64,000 bases of DNA from Phycisphaeraceae bacterium (lineage in GTDB: Bacteria; Planctomycetota; Phycisphaerae; Phycisphaerales; Phycisphaeraceae). Numbering within the stretch: position 1 is the stretch's first letter; the number at the start of each line of letters is the position of its first letter. Under the pieces are notes generated by a model, which was given only the letters and a program-made list of their open reading frames with translations, ran no database searches and was not told the origin of the DNA. The translations under genes were made by a program, and so were the position numbers. The DNA lies in the NCBI GenBank assembly GCA_028277745.1, contig JANQFR010000049.1, forward strand, positions 1-64,000, written 5' to 3'. Of this stretch, positions 46,737 through 56,886 are shown piece after piece.

Positions 46737-48638
46737 TCAATCGGCCACGACGCCCAGACGCTCGTAATCCTCCGCGCTGGCGCCGTCGAAGCAGGCCTCG
46801 ATGATCTTGCGGCCGTGCGGATCAAGGTCGGCTTCAAGGAACTGCTCCAGTTCGCTTTTGAAAAACTCACGCAGCTTGGCCGCCCCCGCGTCATACGCCT
46901 CTTCGCCCACCTCGGGCTGCGTCTCGACCTGGAGGAACCCGTTGCTCAACGTCGTGCCTTCCACCTGGAGGTGCCGGAGGCTGTAGCCCAGCAAGGGGCA
47001 ACGGGACGGCTCGACCTGCTCGGGGCTGAAGTCGGCGTTCCCGCGTCGCGCCAGGTACTCGCGGGTGATCCACTGCGGCATGAAGCCGACCTCCCAAGCG
47101 CCGATGTGCTGATTGGGGCACAACACGAACAGCGTGCGGTCGGAATGCCGGAACTGCTTGAGCAGCAGGTTGGCCTGATCGACCCGGCGGCCGGTCGCGA
47201 AGGGCCAGTACGACCCGACCCCTTCGGAGGTCATGCCGACGGTGTCAACGATGCTCGGGTTCGCGTGTCCGCGCGGCGCGGTCAACCGCCAGAGCCACGC
47301 CAGCGCCGGGGGCAGGATGTGGAAGATGCCGAGGATCCCGTAGGACGGGTGCTCGCGCGTGCACGGCGGGGTCCGGACCCCGAAGCTGCGCACGTCGATC
47401 GTGACCGGCCCATCCACCACGTCGGGGACCATCTCGCGGGGGATGATCACACGCGGGTTGGGGCAGGGCTGGCCCGGGGCGTCTTCGGTGTGCTCCCAGA
47501 TCAACGCCCGGCTGTCGGGGACCGCATCGATATTGAGGAACAGCAGCGGCTGGTCGGGCTCGAGCGTCAGCCGCTCGAGGTGCGGGTCGGTGCCGTACCG
47601 CGTGATATGGTTGACCCGCACGAACCACGCCTCCTCGGCGTCCCGAAGCCGCAGCTTGCCGATGGTGCGGTCCTGCAGGTAATCGGGGCAGAGGGCCATG
47701 TCATCGGTGACCGGCCTCAGCCGGCAGGCTCGGGGCAGGGTGAGCAGTTGCCGCTTGTCGGTGACGGTGTTGTGTCCCAGCAGCAGCCGGCCGTCGTCTT
47801 CGCGGTGGATATGCTCGAGCATCTCGCTCTTGCCCCCTCCGCTGGCGCCCTCGTGCATGATGGTGACGGTGTTGTCGTATGGGGTGACGACCTGAACCGT
47901 GGAGCAATGGGCGGTGACCCAGCCTTCGCGTTCGCCCAGGTCGATGAGGACGCCGTAGATCCCCTTTTTGGCGCTGGGTCCGGGATAGAGGTTGTAGCTG
48001 AACAGCTCATAGAGGCCGTTAGCGCGGTGATGGACGACAACCTGCTTGCCGTCAAAGTGCGTGTGCCGGAACGGGGGGGCGACGTAGATCAGGACCGACG
48101 GGTTGAAGCTCTCATCGAGGCTGTCGATCGGCCGGATGCCTTGCAGCAGCGCCAGGCCCAGGGCGAAAAAGCCCGCGTTGGCCGGGGCGATCACCGCCGC
48201 GTCCAGGCCCTTGCGGCCGACGCCGGCGGTGAACGCGAAGACCGCCAGGTCCTGCTGCGCCAGCCACTCGAACGTCTCTTTGCGGAGGCCGGCGAACGGC
48301 GTCCCGAACCGATCCTCGAACCGCACCTTGTTGGTCGCCTGCTGATCCCCGATGACCATGCACTCGGGGTCGCGGCGGCGCATGTAAATTTCCTGATAGT
48401 TCGCCGCGATGCCGTTGCGCACGCGGCAGACGCTCGCCTCCGAAACCCGCCCCTGGCCGGGGACGTCGTAAGCCACTTCGTGCCACCCCGTGGCGTCGGC
48501 GTCGCGCACCGCCAGGTTGACGAGGTCGTTCACGCTGGACGCGGCGGTCACGCTCGGCGCCCGTCGCAAGGCGTCCGCGGCTTCTTCGGGCGGGTTGAGG
48601 CGTGACCAGCCCGCAGGGATTTGGGTGGTCTGGGACAT
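46737..48638 (-). CDS. DUF4914-like P-loop protein (PEPCK-like)
   Basis: 633 residues starting at ATG 48638, which has GGAGGT at 48646-48651, an excellent ribosome binding site. A kinase-like P-loop GASGGGKS is at 264-271 after VTPYDNTVTIMHE. The overall pattern fits DUF4914, which I recall as related to phosphoenolpyruvate carboxykinase; the catalytic metal ligands cannot be verified by eye. The substrate is unknown. A consensus promoter with a dyad lies just upstream. Single gene. Confidence 0.6.
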   Translation of the reverse strand: MSQTTQIPAGWSRLNPPEEAADALRRAPSVTAASSVNDLVNLAVRDADATGWHEVAYDVPGQGRVSEASVCRVRNGIAANYQEIYMRRRDPECMVIGDQQATNKVRFEDRFGTPFAGLRKETFEWLAQQDLAVFAFTAGVGRKGLDAAVIAPANAGFFALGLALLQGIRPIDSLDESFNPSVLIYVAPPFRHTHFDGKQVVVHHRANGLYELFSYNLYPGPSAKKGIYGVLIDLGEREGWVTAHCSTVQVVTPYDNTVTIMHEGASGGGKSEMLEHIHREDDGRLLLGHNTVTDKRQLLTLPRACRLRPVTDDMALCPDYLQDRTIGKLRLRDAEEAWFVRVNHITRYGTDPHLERLTLEPDQPLLFLNIDAVPDSRALIWEHTEDAPGQPCPNPRVIIPREMVPDVVDGPVTIDVRSFGVRTPPCTREHPSYGILGIFHILPPALAWLWRLTAPRGHANPSIVDTVGMTSEGVGSYWPFATGRRVDQANLLLKQFRHSDRTLFVLCPNQHIGAWEVGFMPQWITREYLARRGNADFSPEQVEPSRCPLLGYSLRHLQVEGTTLSNGFLQVETQPEVGEEAYDAGAAKLREFFKSELEQFLEADLDPHGRKIIEACFDGASAEDYERLGVVAD

Positions 48639-48690
48639 AACAATACCTCCTTGGTCGGTCTGACCGAACGGATTAAGCAGGGCCCAAACG

Positions 48691-48736
48691 CGATCTACAT
48701 TACACGAAATATAGATCGTGTGTTGGTCTACATCAA
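48691..48736 (-). promoter_or_regulatory. Sigma-70 promoter with dyad, upstream of the DUF4914-like gene
   Basis: On the minus strand, TTGATG (48731-48736), a 17-bp spacer and TATATT (48708-48713) form a near-consensus promoter. An inverted repeat CGATCTA (48691-48697) / TAGATCG (48712-48718) covers the -10 and start region, a typical place for a repressor site. The regulator is unknown. Confidence 0.65.
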
Positions 48737-48875
48737 ATGTTAGCGATTTACGACCGAAGCTGCAGACCATCACATTGTGAAAAATGCCTGAGCCGGGGAC
48801 CTGTTCCGGGGCCGGGCCTGCAGGCCCTGACTATCCCGCCGTTTCCGCCGGTCAATGCCGCCGATCCCGAACGGG
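48737..48875. other. Intergenic region with palindrome GGGCCTGCAGGCCC
   Basis: A perfect 14-bp palindrome at 48814-48827 lies after the heparinase-like stop. It may be a terminator or another palindromic repeat. No gene was recognised in this stretch. Confidence 0.4.
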
Positions 48876-50891
48876 TCAAAGCGGCTGACAGGAGAGTTCA
48901 TCATTCGACGAAGACAACGCCCAGCGCCGCTCGCCGCGGCGGACCTCGATCGACAGACGGTCTGCTTCGGCCGGCGCCACGGCGAGGGACGCGGGGTCGG
49001 CGCCGACGCTGATGCACCACACAAAATCCGTCTCCGCGGCGCGGCGGCGGAACAGCACCGTGGGGAGGCGATCACCGGCGTGATCGCCGACGCCGGTCGC
49101 GGTGATGAGCGTCGTCGAGACGCCCCCGGCGAGCGTCACCCACGCCGGCGTGTCTTCGTGAACCGCGCCCAACACGGCCGGTTGATCCGCCGTGACCGTC
49201 TCCGCGTCCTGCAGGTAGCGGTACCCCGGCGTATCGGGCGCCGACCATGGGGCCGCGTCGGGGCGCTGCCGCCAGACGCCGCGCTGGTGATAGGCCAGGT
49301 CCAGCTGCCGCGGATGGTCGCACCGCACACGGTCGATCAGCACGACCAGGCCCTCATCGAGCAGCGCGGCCGTGCGCTGAAAACGGACGCCCTCCCCAAT
49401 CGGGCCGGCGTCGGCGATGACGTAATCCATGTCGCCGGAGGTCTCGAACACGAGGCAACGCCCCTCGGCGGGCTCCTGGGACTGCTCATCAACGATGAGC
49501 GTGTTGTGAGCGAGAGAGGTTTTGTACCAGCCGCTGTGGAGCGGGACACCATAGCGGCACGTGCCGGGGTCGACAGCGACCTCCCGGCCAGCGGCGAAGA
49601 GGACAAAGCTGAGCTTATCCGGGTGGCCATGCCCGCCGCCGTGAGGGCCGTACTTGAGGCAAAGCCAGGTCGCGCCCACGCCGCGGCCGCGCGTCAGCAC
49701 GGCGTAGCCGCTAAGGGGCAGGTTGCGGCTGACCTGGTCGGGCGGTTCAGGCGCGTCGCCGGGCGCCGGGTCCGCGCCCATCCACAGGACGGTCTCGCCG
49801 CCCCGGTCGGCCCCGGCGATGATCTGCGCGAACCGCGGATCATCGAAACGCGCCGCCGCCACCTCGAATTCCGCCGCCTGGCTGGCCAGCGGGACGCGGC
49901 GGCTGTCGTTGAACGCCGGCAACACCCGCGTCGGCCCCGCCAGCTCCAACGGGGCGGCAAACATCCGGCGGTACGGCTCGGTGTACAGATCGACCCCGTT
50001 GAGCCGGGCCGCCTCGGCCAGGGGCCACAGCGAACTCAGCGTGTAGAAGTGGTAGCTCCACGCCCCCTCCCACCACATGCCGTCGTCCCGCACCCCTTCC
50101 GCAAGGTTGCGGTGGAACCCGGACTGGGGATCGTCGATCGCACGCTCGATCCACGAGGCCTCGTCGAAGAGGAAGCCCGCCAGGCCGATTGCGCTGTTGA
50201 GCCAGCACTGGATGTTGTGAACGCCGTCGCCCACCCGCTGCACCAGAATGACCTCATCCAGCGCCGGCTTGACGATCTGATCGAGAATAGCGGCGCGATG
50301 CCCATCGCTCAGCGCGGGCCAGACGAGGTCGGCCGCCTGCAGGAGGCGGATCAGCCAGGTCGATTCGCACAGGTTCTGCGAACCGATATGCCCGCCCGTC
50401 AGGCCGCGTGTGGTGTCACCGTCGTTGTTGTGGATCGGGTAACCGCGGTAAACCTTGACATAAGCCAGCAGCACCTCCCGGGCCTTGTCGGCGTAGCCCT
50501 CGTCGCCCGTCACCCGCCACGCCAGGGCAAGCGACCGGGCGTCCTCCGACCAGGTTTGATGGAGTCCACGGATCACGCAGCCGTCGTAATCCTTCAATGG
50601 GGTCGACGGATCGCCGAGATAGACCTGACCGCTGACCGGACAGCGATGCTCCCATTGCCAGGGCCCGAGGCGTCGGCCGGTTTTGAGCGGGGCGCCGTGC
50701 TCGGGGCTGGTGTAGGCGTGGAACCACGCCCCGCCGCGCGGCGGCAGCTCCACCGGCTCGCTCAGCCGGGCGTCGGCGGCCCGGCGCACGCCGCGCCACA
50801 CATCAGCCGCCCATGCGTGTTCATCGATCCGTCGCTGCAGGTCCGACAAGCCGGCTGCGCCCAGAAGCAGCCGTGGAGGGGAGATAGCCAT
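48876..50891 (-). CDS. Heparinase II/III-like protein
   Basis: 671 residues from the ATG at 50891, where the family-like part begins (PPRLLLGAAGLSDLQRRIDEH); the frame is open to 51044 with a weaker start. The helical toroid (about 30-360) includes GDEGYADKAREVLLAYV and NIQCWLNSAIGLAGFLFDE. The beta-sandwich lyase domain carries KYGPHGGGHGHPDKLSFVL and SLAHNTLIVDEQSQEP, the heparinase II/III signature with candidate catalytic His and Tyr. Such lyases often trim or release exopolysaccharide in synthesis clusters. No clear signal peptide is seen from this start. Confidence 0.82.
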   Translation of the reverse strand: MAISPPRLLLGAAGLSDLQRRIDEHAWAADVWRGVRRAADARLSEPVELPPRGGAWFHAYTSPEHGAPLKTGRRLGPWQWEHRCPVSGQVYLGDPSTPLKDYDGCVIRGLHQTWSEDARSLALAWRVTGDEGYADKAREVLLAYVKVYRGYPIHNNDGDTTRGLTGGHIGSQNLCESTWLIRLLQAADLVWPALSDGHRAAILDQIVKPALDEVILVQRVGDGVHNIQCWLNSAIGLAGFLFDEASWIERAIDDPQSGFHRNLAEGVRDDGMWWEGAWSYHFYTLSSLWPLAEAARLNGVDLYTEPYRRMFAAPLELAGPTRVLPAFNDSRRVPLASQAAEFEVAAARFDDPRFAQIIAGADRGGETVLWMGADPAPGDAPEPPDQVSRNLPLSGYAVLTRGRGVGATWLCLKYGPHGGGHGHPDKLSFVLFAAGREVAVDPGTCRYGVPLHSGWYKTSLAHNTLIVDEQSQEPAEGRCLVFETSGDMDYVIADAGPIGEGVRFQRTAALLDEGLVVLIDRVRCDHPRQLDLAYHQRGVWRQRPDAAPWSAPDTPGYRYLQDAETVTADQPAVLGAVHEDTPAWVTLAGGVSTTLITATGVGDHAGDRLPTVLFRRRAAETDFVWCISVGADPASLAVAPAEADRLSIEVRRGERRWALSSSNDELSCQPL

Positions 50892-51080
50892 CCCAACAAG
50901 GTCCTCGAGCCAGGTGCGCGTCGGCGGCCGCCCGCCGAACCTAAGCCCCATGCTGACCGCCGGGGCCACGCCATGCCCCGCCAACCCTACCCGCCCCGCC
51001 CGCAGAAGCCAACCCGCCCCCCAGGCGTCGGCCATTGGGGTCATCTTGAACGGCTGAACGACGCACGTGATAAGCCTGAG

Positions 51081-52073
51081 TTACTCGTCCTGTTCGCGTC
51101 CAGACCGTTCGCCCTGATCGGGCTTCGGGCGGGAAGAAGCAGCCTCTCCACCTTCTGGTTTTGCCAGAGCCGATGTCTCTTGAACGAGGTTGCGATTGAG
51201 CACCGCTTCCGGCGTCTCCCCGGACCGCTTGGCCTCGTGCAAAAGACATCGGAGCTTAAACGCGACCATGCCGTCATAGTTTGCGATAAACAGGCAAAAA
51301 CGGTAACCCACCCATCCATCGAGTAAACCCAGTCGAAAAATATACATGTATGCAAAACGCCAGAATGCCGGAAACGGAATAGTCCGAGTCACGTTCCGTT
51401 TGAGCCACCGACGGCGGCGGGTCTGATCGGTCAGGTTTGCAGAGTCGATGTTATCACGCAGCCCCATGATCTCGCGGTAAGTTTCACGGGATTCCAGCGT
51501 CGAATAACGGTTGTGCTTTGCATAGAAATGCTCAAGTCCACGACGGTCGTTATGGATCATGGGCTCAGAGATGTAACCAACCGGATCATCGATGATGACA
51601 TGCTCGTGGACCTGTCGATCCTCGTACCGTGCAGAGCCGCGTTTGAACAGCCGTAGATTCCAACTTGGGAAATAGCCGCAGTGACGGATTGGCCTGTCTA
51701 GAAAGTAAGTCAGTCGATTAAGAAAGAAACCATTCTCGTGAATTTCATCCGCCGGTTTTGAAGTGATTTCAAGGATCTGTTCCCGAAGCCGGGGGGTGAT
51801 CTCTTCGTCTGCATCAAGAACCAGGACCCAGTCCGCATGAATCGGCAGGTTCTCCAGCGCCCAGTTCCGCTGCGCCGCGTAACCCGGCCACGGATGCTCC
51901 ACCACTTCAGCGCCCATCTCACGGGCGACATCATGCGTGCCGTCAACAGAGCCCGAGTCAATGACGAACACCTTGCGGGTCCAGCCCTGCAAGGACCGTA
52001 AAGCGTGCGGAAGGTTCAGAACCTCGTTGTATGTAATGATAATAACATCAATCATGGCGGCCCAGTTTGACAT
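51081..52073 (-). CDS. Glycosyltransferase family 2 (WaaE/KdtX-like)
   Basis: 330 residues. MIDVIIITYNEVLNLPHALRSL opens the fold, VIDSGSVDGTHDVAREMGAEVV is close to the WaaE/KdtX group, and VLVLDADEEITPRL gives the metal ligand. Members add glucose or related sugars to core oligosaccharide. A basic tail (RPKPDQGERSGREQDE) follows. ATG 52073 is used; ATG 52055 is an alternative. It is upstream of the heparinase-like gene on the same strand. Confidence 0.87.
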   Translation of the reverse strand: MSNWAAMIDVIIITYNEVLNLPHALRSLQGWTRKVFVIDSGSVDGTHDVAREMGAEVVEHPWPGYAAQRNWALENLPIHADWVLVLDADEEITPRLREQILEITSKPADEIHENGFFLNRLTYFLDRPIRHCGYFPSWNLRLFKRGSARYEDRQVHEHVIIDDPVGYISEPMIHNDRRGLEHFYAKHNRYSTLESRETYREIMGLRDNIDSANLTDQTRRRRWLKRNVTRTIPFPAFWRFAYMYIFRLGLLDGWVGYRFCLFIANYDGMVAFKLRCLLHEAKRSGETPEAVLNRNLVQETSALAKPEGGEAASSRPKPDQGERSGREQDE

Positions 52074-52209
52074 CGACTAAAGATTGAATGTGTAAGGCCT
52101 TTCTCCTCCCTGCCCGAACTTCATGATGTCAGGCAGGCGTTAACACAAACCGTTTCAATATCAGGTTTCGGCGCTATTATTGGCTTATCGCCGCGATCGT
52201 CAACTCATA

Positions 52210-53424
52210 CTATCGGGATTCAAGGAAGTCCAGATATAACTCGGCCTGACGTTTAACATTGAAATTCTCCATCGCCCGCGACCGCGCCGCCATAGAGAAC
52301 TGAGGCCAACGCGGACGGTCACTCAGCACCCGACGGATTCCCGATTCAAACGCCTCGACATCAGGGGCCGATACATGCCAACCCGTCTGCCCGTCCAGGA
52401 CTGTTTCCGCCGGGCCGCCCAGAGCGTGGACCAGAACCGGCACGCCCATCATCATTGCTTCGATCACCGATAGACCAAACGGCTCAGGATCCACGCGGCT
52501 GTTTACGGCAATATCCATCGCCCCATAATATCGCTCTGGATGATCGACCTGGCCTGGCATGTGTAACCTATGCGATTGCCCGGCGCCCTCCGCCAGCCTG
52601 AGAAGACCCTTGGCGTAAGCCCCTTCCACGGGGCCGCCTATCAACAGCAAATGCAAATCCTCATCATCTTTCGCCGCAACATTCAACATGGCTTGTAAAA
52701 ACCGATCGGCTCCCTTACTGGCATCCAGCCGGGCCACGATGCCGAACACCACCGCCTTGTCGGGCAAGTTCAATGCGGCGCGTGTCAATGGCTCGACACG
52801 GCCCGGGTTAAAGATGGTTGAATCTACGCCCAGATGCATCAGCCGTCTCCTGACACCCGCCGCCTTGCCAAGTGTCGCCGCCGTATACGCGCTGTTGGCC
52901 AACACCGTAACGCCATATCTTCGACAAAGCCCTAAGTAGTATCTGCGGTTAAGCCCCCACAAGGATTCGTTCATCGCATTTGGCATTTCCCATACAGGCT
53001 GGGCGCCCAGGCGCTCCGCGACGCCGCCAACGATGCCGACAAAACTGGGCCACAGACAATGCACCACGTCCACCCTGCTGTCCACGAACGCTTGTCCAAC
53101 TGCATCAACGATCCGGCGACGGAACCGCCGGAGCCTCCAGACTCCCAACGCCTTCGCAATGACCCCCCCGGCAAGGTCTGGAGCACGCTCCAGGTTCAGA
53201 CGCACGACCTTAAAACCCAACGCATCGCCTCGCGACGCCATCGGTCCATCAATGCAGCAGATAAAAATCGGCCGGCGCCCCATCCGATCCAGTTGCGCAG
53301 CCAGTGACTCCACCGCCCGCGCCACGCCAAACCCCTCGTCGCCCTGAAGCATCCACGCGATGGTCAACGGGTGATTAGTTGATAAATGTGACGCGGCAGC
53401 ATCAACTGAAATATTGTTGTTCAT
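52210..53424 (-). CDS. Glycosyltransferase family 4
   Basis: 404 residues with the GT-B layout: LTIAWMLQGDEGFGVARAVESLAAQL at the start, then VVFGIVARLDASKGADRFL and DPEPFGLSVIEAMMMGVPVLVHALGG, the E-x7-E signature region. It transfers an activated sugar to a growing glycan. Its ATG overlaps the TGA of the next gene upstream by 4 bp, so the two glycosyltransferases are translated together. Confidence 0.88.
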   Translation of the reverse strand: MNNNISVDAAASHLSTNHPLTIAWMLQGDEGFGVARAVESLAAQLDRMGRRPIFICCIDGPMASRGDALGFKVVRLNLERAPDLAGGVIAKALGVWRLRRFRRRIVDAVGQAFVDSRVDVVHCLWPSFVGIVGGVAERLGAQPVWEMPNAMNESLWGLNRRYYLGLCRRYGVTVLANSAYTAATLGKAAGVRRRLMHLGVDSTIFNPGRVEPLTRAALNLPDKAVVFGIVARLDASKGADRFLQAMLNVAAKDDEDLHLLLIGGPVEGAYAKGLLRLAEGAGQSHRLHMPGQVDHPERYYGAMDIAVNSRVDPEPFGLSVIEAMMMGVPVLVHALGGPAETVLDGQTGWHVSAPDVEAFESGIRRVLSDRPRWPQFSMAARSRAMENFNVKRQAELYLDFLESR

Positions 53425-54689
53425 GATGCTCCCGCCAGCCGACTATTTTCATATCGGTTCAACGTAGACTCAATGGTCTGGTGAACCTCAGAACGAAATC
53501 GTTCAAAAGAGAAATGCTCCACAACCACCTGCCTACCATTGGCGGCCAATCGCCGCGCTTCATCCGGATGAGTCAATAGCGTCGCGATAACATCGGCCAT
53601 TTCCGTATCATTATCGGCCACCCTCACCGCAAGTCCATCCGCCAAGATATGTTCGTAGCCGCAAAGTGAATGGGACGTCGTAACGCAAGCGCGGTTATAT
53701 GCAAGCGACTCAATAACCTTGATCTTGGTTCCCCCCCCTTCATATATTGGCGAAACCGTGAAACACGCTTTTCGATACGCTTCCTCGAGCTGTGGAATAA
53801 AGCCCGCTACCTCGACCCCATTTTCGGCGCCCCACCGTCGACGCTGCTTGTCTGACGTGTGAGATCCAACGATTCGCAGTACCGCGTTCGGACAACGCTG
53901 ACGAACGCGCGGCCATACCTGTGTCACCAGCCGATCAATTCCACGAGCATTTGGCCCATGATTCATGCTCCCGACAACCATCACCGTCCGGCCGTCAGAT
54001 TCAGGATGAGGCTGCGGTGACGGGACTCGGTCCGCAAACGCAAATGGAATGTTAGGCAGAACTGATACGTTGCGGTGGTGTTGAACCAGCGGCAGGTCGG
54101 TCTGATTCGAAAGCCAAAGATGCTGCATTCGTGACAGGCAAGACGGTAACAGTCGCTCGAGCTGGCGGAGATGACGACGAATCACCCAGCGGGACGCCGC
54201 GGTTTCCCACGGCGCATTCAAACGTGTTGCGTAAACCTGCGTGTCTAAGTCATCGATGTCAAGTATCGTCTTCAGCCCATCAGCCACACCAGACTGAAGC
54301 GTCGGTAAAAGATATCTCCCAACCGCCAGATCGTATGAACGACCCGCCGTCGCAGCCTTCACCCGCTCGACGGTGACTGGGTCGCTCCGATAATCCAGCG
54401 TCCGGCGGCCCAGATTATGCGCCAGTCGCTGGACCAACTTCGGTGCTAATGGACGAATGTGCCGCCACGGCGCCCGGTCGCTGTGCAACGGTGCAGGGAA
54501 CACACCCAGGAAACCCCAGGCTTTCTCCAAGTCAACCCACGTATCCTTGGGGATGTCATGACGCACCAGTCCAATAGCGTCGACCTCCGCGACTTCCCGC
54601 AAAGCACGCATCAGCAAGTTCGTCCGCTGATTGCCGCCGATGACGGGCGGGATCGGCAGGATTTTTGAAATAAAGAGAATTCGCAACAT
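53421..54689 (-). CDS. Glycosyltransferase family 4-like protein
   Basis: 422 residues from the ATG at 54689. N-terminal LRILFISKILPIPPVIGGNQRTNLLMRAL and C-terminal ACFTVSPIYEGGGTKIKVIESLAYNRACVTT match the GT4 variety that carries EGGGTKIK before the second glutamate. The nucleotide-binding part includes VMVVGSMNHGPNARG. It is directly downstream of the flippase and coupled to the following glycosyltransferase. Confidence 0.87.
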   Translation of the reverse strand: MLRILFISKILPIPPVIGGNQRTNLLMRALREVAEVDAIGLVRHDIPKDTWVDLEKAWGFLGVFPAPLHSDRAPWRHIRPLAPKLVQRLAHNLGRRTLDYRSDPVTVERVKAATAGRSYDLAVGRYLLPTLQSGVADGLKTILDIDDLDTQVYATRLNAPWETAASRWVIRRHLRQLERLLPSCLSRMQHLWLSNQTDLPLVQHHRNVSVLPNIPFAFADRVPSPQPHPESDGRTVMVVGSMNHGPNARGIDRLVTQVWPRVRQRCPNAVLRIVGSHTSDKQRRRWGAENGVEVAGFIPQLEEAYRKACFTVSPIYEGGGTKIKVIESLAYNRACVTTSHSLCGYEHILADGLAVRVADNDTEMADVIATLLTHPDEARRLAANGRQVVVEHFSFERFRSEVHQTIESTLNRYENSRLAGAS

Positions 54690-54729
54690 CGGCAAGAGAT
54701 TTTAGCAGCTGATTCCCATGCGGGTCGAG

Positions 54730-56328
54730 CTACGGTTTGGGAGGTTGAGGAAAAGTAGAGCGCCGCTTAATAATCGACTGGAGTTTCATGGCCGCCACCG
54801 ATGCAACACGGCGGCAATGATGCCGTTCGAAAGATGTTAAACCAATGGTCCATGCGGCGACCAACGTAGCCAACGTAGTAATCACAACGATTAATCCGAG
54901 ACGAACGTATCCTGGCGCCAACAGGGCGTACACCACACCACTCGACACGAGCGTCACAGCGGAAACCCCCGAAATTGGGGCAAGGCTTCGCCAAATAAAG
55001 TCTGACGCCGGCATTTCCGTGACGATCGAAACATAAATCGCGCGAACAATACTCCAGATCCCGGTTGCCGCCAAGGCGGCCCAAACAAAGCCGGAAGGAC
55101 CCCAAGAAAACGTTGCGGCGCCGAACCAGCCGATCACCACTGCTGCGAGTTGAAATGCGACGCCTAAAATCGTGAGGGTTCGAAGCTGGCCGCGGGCGGA
55201 CATTAAAATGGCGTAACCACTACTAATCGTCTCAAACAACATGGTCACCATTGCGATGCGCACAAACAACGGCGTCCAGTCTGGGTAATCACTCAGCCAA
55301 AGCGTCAAGACCATTTCGGTCTCCCACCACACAGGGACAAACAACAAAAATGAAACATAAAACGGGAACTTGTTCGCCATATGGACGAGTTGATTCACCC
55401 CTGTCGATTGCCCCCCTCGGCCATACATCGTCGCCATCGCCGGTTGAATCGCGCTCATTAAGGCCCAAGTCAACTGGCTCTGATAACTCACAACCTGAAC
55501 AGCAATTGCATAAGACGCATTGACCACTGTTCCGAACAACACATTCAATAGAAAGACCGTACCTTGCAGCCGAACCCGGGTGGCCATCGCCAACAATACG
55601 GCCCATCCGCCGAAGGAAAGCAATTCCGCCGCCATCGTACGGCTTGCGCCTCGTATCCCTTGCCGACACGCGGGGTAACGCACCATACACACCAGAACCA
55701 TCAGCGCTTCCAGCACAGTTGAAGCCAGCAAAGTCAATACCGCGTATGTCGCAAGCCGGTCGGCCGGGGTTATCAGCAACACTAACACGACCGCCAACGT
55801 CGCCAGCCGCCCTACGAGTTCAAACGCGGTGCTGATGGGGATTTCCTGGCGGGCGGTAATCATGGCCGAATACGGCGTGACCGCGAGAGCTACCCCCACC
55901 CGGACGATCGTTGCCCCCAACACCCACCACGCCGCAACCTGCCGCCCTTCTGGAATCTGAACAACATAGATAATGCCGGGCATCAGTAAAGCGCCAAGTA
56001 ATACTATTCCCCCGCCAGCGGCAAGATGAATCAGTAGACTTGAAGCAAATACACGACGCAATGCCGCATCATCTTCACGGCCAATCTCATGCGCCATATG
56101 TCGCACGCCGCTGGCGTTAAGCGCGTCACGAAGCATAGAGAGAAGCGCCCCGCTGGCGCCTAATGCGGTCAGAAGCCCGAAGTCTGACACTCCTATGAAC
56201 CGGATCAACAGCCGCGTCACCACCAAGCCAATGCCGACCGTTACCCCCATGCGGAGATACATTACGGTTGAGTTGACTATCAAACGCGTCGACTGGCGCA
56301 ATTGAACCCGCCTTATCGCAAGCAACAC
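54730..56328 (-). CDS. Wzx-type oligosaccharide flippase
   Basis: 532 residues from a GTG at 56328; the frame opens at a TTG at 56349, and neither start has a strong ribosome site, so the N-terminus is uncertain. About 13 hydrophobic helices are seen, the first at VMYLRMGVTVGIGLVVTRLLI. The pattern (RFIGVSDFGLLTALGASGALLSML, NVLFGTVVNASYAIAVQV) is that of MATE-like polysaccharide flippases that move undecaprenyl-linked glycans across the inner membrane. It heads the minus-strand glycan operon. Confidence 0.85.
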   Translation of the reverse strand: MLLAIRRVQLRQSTRLIVNSTVMYLRMGVTVGIGLVVTRLLIRFIGVSDFGLLTALGASGALLSMLRDALNASGVRHMAHEIGREDDAALRRVFASSLLIHLAAGGGIVLLGALLMPGIIYVVQIPEGRQVAAWWVLGATIVRVGVALAVTPYSAMITARQEIPISTAFELVGRLATLAVVLVLLITPADRLATYAVLTLLASTVLEALMVLVCMVRYPACRQGIRGASRTMAAELLSFGGWAVLLAMATRVRLQGTVFLLNVLFGTVVNASYAIAVQVVSYQSQLTWALMSAIQPAMATMYGRGGQSTGVNQLVHMANKFPFYVSFLLFVPVWWETEMVLTLWLSDYPDWTPLFVRIAMVTMLFETISSGYAILMSARGQLRTLTILGVAFQLAAVVIGWFGAATFSWGPSGFVWAALAATGIWSIVRAIYVSIVTEMPASDFIWRSLAPISGVSAVTLVSSGVVYALLAPGYVRLGLIVVITTLATLVAAWTIGLTSFERHHCRRVASVAAMKLQSIIKRRSTFPQPPKP

Positions 56329-56524
56329 TTCACCGGCATTCCCCGGCAATTATTCGAAATTTCCCGCATCAGTGCAATCGCCGCGTTCATTAATGAAAGG
56401 TTATCTTCGTTTTACATTAAATATTATCGGGAAAGTAACGGCGACAGACAGCGACACTTAATGGCGGACCTCTGGCTCATATCATCATCCGGCCCTGGAT
56501 TGATCATAAAACCATTCCAGGTTT

Positions 56525-56738
56525 CGACAAAAGACGTCATAGAACATAATCACTCGGTTTACCGACATATCTCACTAGAAGCGACATCGCGACTGATGAC
56601 TACAGACACTCGCAGTGGCCAGGCATTGCGTAAACCATGGTTCGCTTTCTGCAAGAAACGCCATATGTCAGGATGTTCGCGGACATCAATCCGCGGGGAA
56701 CGTGCAGCGGGGAATTACATCCAAGCAAAAAAAGCTGA
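56525..56738 (+). pseudogene. Decayed C-terminal fragment of a SAM methyltransferase
   Basis: In the frame of 56583 the sequence reads IATDDYRHSQWPGIA, stop, TMVRFLQETPYVRMFADINPRG, which matches the intact gene downstream (IAIDDYKHPRWPGVTQAANRFLHETP...ILADLN). A Gln codon has become TAA at 56631, and the frame is lost near 56580. The remnant and the intact gene are in tandem on the same strand, so one arose by duplication or recombination. The open frame at 56302-56805 over it is a different, meaningless frame. Confidence 0.75.
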
Positions 56739-56886
56739 GGGATCCGGCCGGGCGCTGCAATCCAAGAAACAGCTCCAACCACACGGCTTTCAGATAGCGG
56801 ATTAGCATCGTTCAAAAATGATTTCCAAGTATGAAAATCTAGGCGTAACAAACCGGCAAACAATTGTTCTGTGGTACTATATTATT

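Noticed and set aside
46815-51326. Long plus-strand frames opposite the DUF4914-like and heparinase-like genes
   Set aside because: Shadow frames without recognisable domains, while the minus strand has coherent proteins with ribosome sites.
56302-56805. 167-residue plus-strand frame in the glycan cluster
   Set aside because: It reads a decayed methyltransferase in the wrong frame and has no family features.
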